19,279 bases of DNA, from NCBI GenBank assembly GCA_964574935.1, contig CAZNOZ010000039.1:1-19279 (forward strand), written 5' to 3'. This stretch comes from JBBECE01 sp964574935. GTDB lineage: Bacteria > Pseudomonadota > Alphaproteobacteria > Rhizobiales > Devosiaceae. This document shows positions 14,571 to 19,279 of the stretch, piece after piece (within the stretch, counting starts at the first letter, position 1; every line of letters begins with the position of its first letter). Made by a program: the position numbers and the translations under genes. The notes beneath the pieces are model-generated. The model saw nothing but the letters and a program-made list of their open reading frames with translations, did not search any database and had not been told where the DNA came from.

Positions 14571-15275
14571 ATGGCGGCGGCAACCGAACCCCTTCCGAAC
14601 GGCGGCGATTCCCTGGGCGAGATCGAGGCGCGCGATCTCAGGGTCATCGAGGCGTTGCTGTTCGCGGCCACCGAGCCGGTCGCCGAGGCGGATCTCGTCG
14701 CCCATCTCAGCGACGGCGCGCCGGTTCACGATCTGCTCGAAAAACTGCGCGCAACCTACGCCGGGCGCGGCGTCAATCTCGTCCGGCGCGACGGCAAATG
14801 GGCCTTCCGCACCGCCGAGGATCTCGGCTACCTCTTGCGCCGCCACCAGACCGAGGAGCGGCACCTGTCCCGCGCCGCCCTGGAGACTCTGGCCATCATC
14901 GCCTTTCACCAACCGATCACCCGCGCCGAAATCGAGGAAATCCGGGGCGTCGGGATGTCCAAGGGCGTGCTCGACACGCTGCTGGACACCGCCTGGATCA
15001 GGATGCGCGGCCGCCGGCGCTCGGTCGGGCGACCAGTGACCTACGGCACCACGAACGAGTTTCTCGACCAGTTCGGGCTCGAATCGCTCTCCGACCTTCC
15101 GGGGCTGGAGGACCTCAAGGGCGCCGGGCTCTTGTCGCCCAACCTGCCGCCCGGCTTCGAGGTTCCCGCGCCCGGCGACACCGCTCGGGCCGCCGACGAG
15201 GATCCGCTCGAGCCGGACGATCCCGGTGACGAGGATTTCGAACGCGAGACCGCCGGCCCCGACGATGAGCGATGA
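14571..15275 (+). CDS. scpB: Segregation and condensation protein B
   Basis: Winged-helix partner that dimerises and binds the ScpA kleisin in the SMC-ScpAB complex. The protein is 234 aa. Two winged-helix domains are visible: the first over about residues 20-95 (DLRVIEALLFAATEPVAEADL to WAFRTAEDLGYLL), the second over about 98-180 (LSRAALETLAIIAFHQPIT, EIEEIRGV, VGRPVTYGTTNEFLDQFGLE, LSDLPGL). The tail from about residue 195 is acidic and Pro/Asp-rich, likely disordered. The start is 4 b after the scpA stop, with GAAGAG just upstream. Its last 11 b overlap the ATG of the ABC ATPase gene, so that gene probably depends on the same message. Confidence 0.95.
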   Translation: MAAATEPLPNGGDSLGEIEARDLRVIEALLFAATEPVAEADLVAHLSDGAPVHDLLEKLRATYAGRGVNLVRRDGKWAFRTAEDLGYLLRRHQTEERHLSRAALETLAIIAFHQPITRAEIEEIRGVGMSKGVLDTLLDTAWIRMRGRRRSVGRPVTYGTTNEFLDQFGLESLSDLPGLEDLKGAGLLSPNLPPGFEVPAPGDTARAADEDPLEPDDPGDEDFERETAGPDDER

Positions 15276-16386
15276 GCCGGCCGACGTTCTCGAGCACGAG
15301 GGCGACGGCGAATGGGGCCCGCGCGGCACTGTCGGCGTCAGCTTCGCGGCGGCCCTTGAATTCGCCGCCGTCCATGTCAGCTACGGCCAGCGGGAGGCGT
15401 TGCGCGGCGCCGAATTCGCCCTGACGCCGGGCGAGATCGTCTGCCTGCTCGGCGAATCGGGGTCCGGCAAGTCCACCGTGCTGCGCGCTGCCGCCGGCAT
15501 TCTGCGCATCGACGCCGGCGAAATCCGCATCAACCGCGAGACGGTTTCCGGCCCCGGGGTGCATGTGCCCCCCGAAAAGCGCGGCATCGGGCTGATGTTC
15601 CAGGATTTCGCCCTGTTTCCGCATATGTCGGTGATCGAAAACGCCGCCTTCGGCCTCAGCCGGCTGGGGCGTCGAGAGGCGCTCAACCAGGCCCGCCAGG
15701 CGCTCCGCCGCGTCGGCCTGGACGACCGTGCCGACGACTACCCCGCGCACCTTTCCGGCGGCCAGCAACAGCGTCTGGCCCTGGCGCGCACGGTTGCCCC
15801 GCGCCCCGGCATTCTGGCCCTCGACGAACCGTTTTCGGGGCTCGATTCCCCGTTGCGCAGCGCCGTGCGCGCGGAAACCCTGGCGGTGCTGCGCGAGACC
15901 GGCGCCACCTCCATCATCGTCACCCACGACCCCGAGGAGGCGATGCTCCTGGGCGACCGGATCGCCCTGTTGCGCGACGGCCGCATCGTGCAGATCGCGC
16001 CGGCCACCGAGGTTTACCAGAACCCTGTCGATCTGAGCGCCGCGCGGTTCCTCGCCCATCTCAGCGAGGTGCGCGGCGTGGTGCGCCAAGGGATGGCCGC
16101 GACGCCGCTGGGCCGCGTGCCGGTCCCCGGCCGGCAAGAGGGTGCCAGGGTCATCCTCGGCATTCGCCCGGTCGGCTCGGTCACGCTCAGTCTCGATCCC
16201 GGCGGCATCCCGGGCCGGATCGTCGCCCGCCGCGAGGCACTGGGGGTCGACAACTACGAGGTGCTGGTCGAGGGGGTCGAGCATCCGCTCAGATTGCGCC
16301 GCGCCGCCGATCCCGCTTTCCATCCGGGCCGCGACGTCTTCCTCACCCTCGAGCCCACGCACGTGCTTGTGTTTGATGCGGATTGA
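15265..16386 (+). CDS. ABC transporter ATPase, FbpC/PotA-like, without partner genes here
   Basis: A 373-aa nucleotide-binding subunit of an import ABC transporter. Motifs: Walker A GESGSGKST (63-71), Q-loop in LMFQDFALFPHM (Q113), signature LSGGQQQR (163-170), Walker B ILALDEP (183-189), SGLDS D-loop, H-loop H221 in VTHDPEEA. From about residue 270 a beta-rich TOBE-like region follows (VILGIRPVGSVTL, VFLTLEPTHVLVF). The overall form (PPEKRGIGLMFQD, LDEPFSGLDSPLR) is closest to ferric-iron FbpC/AfuC ATPases, with polyamine or sulfate types as alternatives. The first 30 residues are an acidic extension before the ABC core. ATG 15265 overlaps the end of scpB by 11 b; a GTG at 15226 is also in frame but deeper in scpB. 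No permease or binding-protein gene adjoins it, so substrate and partners are unknown. Confidence 0.88.
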   Translation: MSDEPADVLEHEGDGEWGPRGTVGVSFAAALEFAAVHVSYGQREALRGAEFALTPGEIVCLLGESGSGKSTVLRAAAGILRIDAGEIRINRETVSGPGVHVPPEKRGIGLMFQDFALFPHMSVIENAAFGLSRLGRREALNQARQALRRVGLDDRADDYPAHLSGGQQQRLALARTVAPRPGILALDEPFSGLDSPLRSAVRAETLAVLRETGATSIIVTHDPEEAMLLGDRIALLRDGRIVQIAPATEVYQNPVDLSAARFLAHLSEVRGVVRQGMAATPLGRVPVPGRQEGARVILGIRPVGSVTLSLDPGGIPGRIVARREALGVDNYEVLVEGVEHPLRLRRAADPAFHPGRDVFLTLEPTHVLVFDAD

Positions 16387-16394
16387 CCATATCT
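16366..16394 (+). promoter_or_regulatory. Candidate tatABC promoter
   Basis: CTTGTG (16366-16371), a 17-b spacer and ATATCT (16389-16394) each match 4 of 6 positions of CTTGAC-N17-CTATAT. The -35 is the same hexamer as in the ilvD candidate. The -10 lies in an AT-rich 11-b inverted repeat, ATATC-T-GATAT (16389-16399), which could be an operator. The site straddles the ABC ATPase stop and would give a leader of about 58 b. Confidence 0.3.
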
Positions 16395-16458
16395 GATATC
16401 GGTAACTGGTCAGTCGCCATCGCGTCGGCTATGAGACGGCGGCGAAGGAGTTAGGGAA

Positions 16459-16653
16459 ATGAATCCAGGCCCTTGGGGAATTCTCATCATCGTGATTGCC
16501 GCCTTGCTGCTGTTTGGCCGCGGCAAGATCTCTTCGATGATGGGCGAGGTGGCCTCCGGCATCAAGGCGTTCCGTCGCGGCATGTCAGACGAGGAAAAGC
16601 CCGTCGCTGAAATCGACGTCAGCGCGGAAGACAAAAAGAAATCAGACGCCTAG
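16459..16653 (+). CDS. tatA: Sec-independent translocase protein TatA
   Basis: Pore-forming or membrane-thinning subunit of the twin-arginine system, which exports folded proteins across the inner membrane. The protein is 64 aa, normal for a short alphaproteobacterial TatA. It has a short periplasmic N-terminus, one membrane helix at about residues 6-20, the FG hinge (19-20), an amphipathic helix at about 22-41 (RGKISSMMGEVASGIKAFRRG) and a charged, Lys-rich C-terminal tail. AAGGAG at 16445-16450, 8 b before the ATG, is the strongest ribosome site in the rightward block, which fits the large excess of TatA over TatB and TatC needed by the system. tatB follows after 44 b containing a 9-bp hairpin. 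Confidence 0.96.
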   Translation: MNPGPWGILIIVIAALLLFGRGKISSMMGEVASGIKAFRRGMSDEEKPVAEIDVSAEDKKKSDA

Positions 16654-16663
16654 ACGCCTTCGG

Positions 16664-16685
16664 CAGGTGGCCGGTTGGCCGCCTG
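16664..16685 (+). promoter_or_regulatory. 9-bp hairpin between tatA and tatB
   Basis: CAGGTGGCC (16664-16672) and GGCCGCCTG (16677-16685) pair over 9 bp (one G-U) around a GGTT loop. It starts 11 b after the tatA stop and ends 2 b before the tatB ribosome site AGGACGGA (about 16688-16695). No T-run follows, so it is not a standard terminator. It could protect tatA mRNA from 3' decay or lower tatB translation, giving more TatA than TatB (inference). Confidence 0.45.
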
Positions 16686-16697
16686 ACAGGACGGAAC

Positions 16698-17416
16698 ATG
16701 CTGAGTATCGGCTGGAGCGAGTTGCTGATCGTGGCCGCGATCGCGCTGATCGTGGTGGGACCCCGCGATCTGCCGGTCATGTTGCGCCATCTGGGCCGCG
16801 CCGCCGGCGCCGTGCGCCGCATGGGCAACGAATTCAGGGCCGAGATCGACAAGGTCGGGGCCGCCGACGATCTCAAGCAGCTCAGGCGCTCGTTCGCCGA
16901 TCCGCTCAAGGCCGCCACCCGCGACATCAATCGGCAATTCAACAAGCCGGAAACCGCGGCGCAGCCGGCGCCGCGCGAGTACGCCGAGGCAGCCGCCGCA
17001 AAAGCCGCGGCAGCCGCGGAAGCCGACGCCCAATCGACCCCTTCAATCGCCGCCGACGGGGCACCCGAGCCCAAATCCGCCGACGACGCCCGGCCGGCGG
17101 CGGCGCAAGCGGCGACCGGCAAGCCGAAGCCCAAACGCACCCGCAAACCCGCCAAGCGGGCAGCCGCCAAGCCCCGAACCGCCAAATCCGCGTCCGCCAA
17201 ATCAACGTCCGCCAAATCAACGTCCGCCAANNNNNNNNNNNNNNNNNNNNNNNNNNNNNNNNNNNNNNNNNNNNNNNNNNNNNNNNNNNNNNNNNNNNNN
17301 NNNNNNNNNNNNNNNNNNNNNNNNNNNNNNCGTCCGCCAAATCAACGTCCGCCAAATCAACGTCCGCCAAGACAAGCCCCTCCAGGCGCGCCGCGTCGCG
17401 CAAGCCGGCCGGGTAG
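16698..17416 (+). CDS. tatB: Sec-independent translocase protein TatB, with repeat tail and assembly gap
   Basis: Substrate-receptor subunit of the Tat system with TatC. It has a conserved N-terminus MLSIGWSELLIVAAIALIVVGP, with E8 in the membrane helix (about residues 7-20) and the GP hinge at 21-22, then an amphipathic helix (VMLRHLGRAAGAVRRM). From about residue 85 the tail is Ala/Pro/Glu-rich, then Lys/Ala/Ser-rich with KSTSA pentapeptide repeats. A 100-N gap (17231-17330) lies in these repeats. The printed frame continues out of phase to 17426, but the repeat phase after the gap reads KSTSA again only in the frame ending at TAG 17414-17416, 6 b before tatC. I therefore take 17416 as the true end; the visible length is about 238 codons but the real length is unknown. 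The ribosome site is AGGACGGA upstream of the ATG. Confidence 0.9.
17184..17383 (+). repeat. 15-b tandem repeat in the tatB tail, interrupted by the gap
   Basis: The unit AAATCAACGTCCGCC encodes KSTSA. Exact copies are at 17199-17213, 17214-17228, 17339-17353 and 17354-17368, with partial copies touching both gap edges. A degenerate copy precedes (17184-17198, KSASA) and another follows (17369-17383). The true copy number is hidden by the Ns. Confidence 0.93.
17231..17330. other. 100-N assembly gap in the tatB repeat
   Basis: Exactly 100 Ns, a usual placeholder for a gap of unknown length, lie inside an exact tandem repeat, so the assembler most likely failed to resolve the copies. Joining the flanks in repeat phase requires 5 + 15n missing bases, which is 2 mod 3, while 100 is 1 mod 3. 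The printed length therefore cannot be right if the gene is intact. Confidence 0.95.
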
Positions 17417-17422
17417 CGGCCG

Positions 17423-18253
17423 ATGAACGACGTCCCCGCCACCAAGGATGAAGAGCCCGCCGAGCCCGACAAAGACGAGCTCGCCGGCACCGAGGCGCCG
17501 CTCATCGAGCACCTCTCGGAGCTGCGCAGCCGGCTGATCACGTCGCTGTCGGCGGTCGCGGTCCTGTTCGTGGTGTGCTTTTTCTTCGCCGAGCGCATCT
17601 TCGTGTTCCTGCTCGGTCCCTACGAGCGGGCCGCCGGCTCGATCGAGGACGTGCACCTCATCTTCACCGCCCCCCAGGAGTTCTTCTTCACCAAGCTCTC
17701 GGTGGCGCTGTTCGCGGCCATTTTCTTCGCTTTCCCGGTCATCGCGACGCAGCTCTATATGTTCGTTGCCCCCGGGCTCTACCGCCGCGAGCGCAAGGCC
17801 TTCCTGCCCTTTCTCGCCGCCGCGCCGGTGCTGTTCGTGATCGGGGCGGCGGTGATGTATTACGGGGTGCTGCCGCTGGCCCTGACCTTTTTCCTCAATC
17901 AGGAAATGTCCGGGCCCGGCGAGGCGACCATCGAGATGCTGCCGAGGGTTTCCGAATATCTGGGACTGATCATGACCCTGGTCCTGGCCTTCGGCATCTG
18001 CTTCCAGCTGCCGGTCCTGCTGACGCTTCTGGCCCGCGTCGAGCTGATAACCTCGGATACGCTGAAGTCCTGGCGCAAATACGCCATCGTCGCGATCCTG
18101 GTGGTGGCGGCGTTCCTGACCCCGCCCGATCCGATCTCCCAGCTCGGACTTGCCCTGCCGCTGCTGCTGCTCTACGAGGGGTCCATCCTGTCGGTGAAGA
18201 TGGTCGAGCGATCCCGTCGCAAGGCCCAGCAGGCGGCCGCTCAGGCCGAATAG
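17423..18253 (+). CDS. tatC: Sec-independent translocase protein TatC
   Basis: Multi-pass core of the twin-arginine translocase that recognises the RR signal peptide together with TatB. The protein is 276 aa with six predicted membrane helices at about 37-57, 87-107, 130-150, 178-200, 218-236 and 238-256. Landmarks: N-terminal cytoplasmic PLIEHLSELRSRL (28-38); FTAPQEFFFTKL; FVAPGLYRRERKAFLPF, whose E123 corresponds to the signal-binding Glu of E. coli TatC; and FLTPPDPISQ, whose D236 corresponds to the conserved Asp. The N-terminus is extended by about 20 acidic residues relative to E. coli. The start is 6 b after the inferred tatB stop, with no strong Shine-Dalgarno, suggesting coupling to tatB translation. 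serS follows after 47 b. Confidence 0.97.
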   Translation: MNDVPATKDEEPAEPDKDELAGTEAPLIEHLSELRSRLITSLSAVAVLFVVCFFFAERIFVFLLGPYERAAGSIEDVHLIFTAPQEFFFTKLSVALFAAIFFAFPVIATQLYMFVAPGLYRRERKAFLPFLAAAPVLFVIGAAVMYYGVLPLALTFFLNQEMSGPGEATIEMLPRVSEYLGLIMTLVLAFGICFQLPVLLTLLARVELITSDTLKSWRKYAIVAILVVAAFLTPPDPISQLGLALPLLLLYEGSILSVKMVERSRRKAQQAAAQAE

Positions 18254-18277
18254 CCGCAACCGGAGCGACGAGGGTCA

Positions 18278-18290
18278 CCGGCGACGCCGG
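18278..18290 (+). repeat. Inverted repeat just upstream of serS
   Basis: CCGGCGACGCCGG is a perfect inverted repeat with a single central A, 10 b before the serS ATG. As RNA it would make a 5-bp stem close to the ribosome site and could affect initiation. It may be only a by-product of high GC. Confidence 0.3.
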
Positions 18291-18300
18291 GCATCAGGCC

Positions 18301-19279
18301 ATGTTCGACATCAAGCGGATTCGTGAGGACCCGGAAGCGTTCGACGGCGCCCTGAAACGCCGCGATCCGAATGCTCTGCCGATGGCGGTCAAGCTCATCG
18401 AGCTCGACGACCAGCGCCGCGCCGCGGTGCACGCCATGAACGAGGCGCAGCAGGCCCAGAATGCCGCCTCCAAGGCGATCGGCCAGGCCAAGGCGGGGGG
18501 CGAGATCGCCCGCGCCGAGGAAATGTTGGCCGAGGTCGGCGAGCTGAAATCCGTTGTCCAGGAACGCGAGGAGGCGGCCCGGTCCGCCGAACAGGCCCTG
18601 ACGGACGCCATGGCCGTCCTGCCCAATCAGCTTCACCCGAGCGTCCCCGACGGCAAAAATCCCGAGGACAATCCCGAGCGCTCGCGCCATGGCGACAAAC
18701 CCCAATTCGACTTCGAACCGAAGGAGCATTTCGAGCTCGGCGAGGCGCTCGGGATGATGGATTTCGAGACCGCCGCCAAATTGTCCGGCGCCCGCTTCGT
18801 GGTGCTGCGCGGCGAGTTGGCGCGCCTCGAACGGGCCCTCGGCCAGTTCATGCTCGATGTGCAGACCACCGAAAACGGGTTCGAGGAAACCCAGACGCCG
18901 CTTCTGGTGAATCGGGATGCTTTGTTCGGATCAGGTCAGCTCCCGAAGTTCGCCGCTGACGTATTTCGGACGGAGAAATCGAGGAGGTTGGAAGATCTCG
19001 ATGCAGATCTGAAAGCGGAGTTCGAGCGTCGCTCCAATTTGGCAAAGCGTAAAGAAGCGTTGCCCGAGGACACCGATGAGTTCTTGGAGCGAGCAAAAAA
19101 GAGATTGGAACTCTGGCTCATCCCCACCGCCGAGGTACCGCTCGCCAACCTCGTCCGCGAACAGATCCTCGACGAGGCCGAGCTCCCCCGGCGCGTCACC
19201 GCGCTCACCCCCTGTTTCCGCGCCGAGGCCGGCGCCGCCGGCAAGGACACCCGCGGCATGATCCGCCAGCACCAGTTCA
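18301..19279 (+). CDS. serS: Serine--tRNA ligase (SerRS), 3'-truncated by the window edge
   Basis: Class II synthetase that charges tRNA-Ser (and tRNA-Sec where present). 326 codons are visible of an expected 430-470. The N-terminus MFDIKRIREDPEAFDGALKRR is typical. Residues about 28-105 form the long antiparallel coiled coil that binds the tRNA variable arm. The catalytic domain follows with HFELGEALGMMDFETAAKLSGARF, GFEETQTPLLV, GSGQLPKF, WLIPTAEVPLANLV and motif 2, PCFRAEAGAAGKDTRGMIRQHQF, where the window ends. Between QLPKFAADVFRT and WLIPTAEV it carries about 46 highly charged, helix-prone residues (about 225-271), where E. coli SerRS has about a dozen. That DNA is about 50% GC with unusual codons. 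The Shine-Dalgarno is weak; the start is chosen by homology. Confidence 0.95.
   Translation, partial: MFDIKRIREDPEAFDGALKRRDPNALPMAVKLIELDDQRRAAVHAMNEAQQAQNAASKAIGQAKAGGEIARAEEMLAEVGELKSVVQEREEAARSAEQALTDAMAVLPNQLHPSVPDGKNPEDNPERSRHGDKPQFDFEPKEHFELGEALGMMDFETAAKLSGARFVVLRGELARLERALGQFMLDVQTTENGFEETQTPLLVNRDALFGSGQLPKFAADVFRTEKSRRLEDLDADLKAEFERRSNLAKRKEALPEDTDEFLERAKKRLELWLIPTAEVPLANLVREQILDEAELPRRVTALTPCFRAEAGAAGKDTRGMIRQHQF
18910..19113 (+). other. Low-GC, atypical-codon tract inside serS
   Basis: From about the DALFGSGQ codons to the codons just before WLIPTAEV the GC content drops to roughly 50% (75 of 150 at 18961-19110) against about two-thirds around it. Codons rare in the rest of the window cluster here: several TTG, AGG-AGG, AGA, CGA, GTA and GCA. 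The frame is intact. The tract includes conserved SerRS codons as well as the extra charged segment, which suggests replacement by recombination rather than a simple inserted element. Confidence 0.7.

Noticed and set aside
17184..17383. CRISPR-like array
   Set aside because: The 15-b units are directly contiguous with no spacers and are coding (KSTSA); it is a tandem repeat.

Overview
The window is high-GC DNA (about two-thirds G+C by eye) from an alphaproteobacterium, most likely of the Hyphomicrobiales/Rhizobiales. Three things point there: the block dgt-argS-SPOR-scpA-scpB-tatA-tatB-tatC-serS with erpA and xth beside it, an ExoR-like Sel1-repeat protein next to xth, and the style of the individual proteins. 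It is a chromosomal housekeeping region. I see no transposase, integrase, phage gene, rRNA, tRNA or CRISPR array.

Layout. Bases 1-5181 (+) hold the 3' part of valS, a small secreted protein of unknown function, a gene-free stretch of about 300 b with a candidate promoter/operator, and ilvD with a 10-N assembly gap. Bases 5168-6046 (+) hold an ExoR-like periplasmic protein overlapping the end of ilvD. Bases 6057-8392 (-) are a three-gene unit read erpA, EstB-like serine hydrolase, xth, converging on exoR. An 85-b divergent region separates erpA from dgt (+). From dgt to the window end everything is on +: dgt, argS, a possible 26-codon ORF, a large SPOR-domain membrane protein, scpA, scpB, an orphan ABC ATPase, tatA, tatB (with a 100-N gap inside a 15-b tandem repeat), tatC, and the 5' part of serS.

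The genes cover tRNA charging (ValRS, ArgRS, SerRS), branched-chain amino acid synthesis (IlvD), Fe-S cluster delivery (ErpA; IlvD is itself an Fe-S enzyme), nucleotide and DNA maintenance (Dgt, Xth), chromosome condensation (ScpAB), division/cell wall (SPOR), export of folded proteins (TatABC) and envelope signalling (ExoR-like).

I did not find a clear new multi-gene system. The best leads are: a tract of serS with much lower GC and different codons, carrying an apparent insertion of roughly 35-45 residues in the catalytic domain; a collapsed pentapeptide repeat in the TatB tail where the printed frame is an artefact of the N-run; a 9-bp hairpin between tatA and tatB; a 26-codon ORF coupled by ATGA to the SPOR gene inside an AT-rich island; an orphan FbpC-type ATPase and a missing nagZ in an otherwise standard gene order; and overlapping inverted repeats before ilvD.
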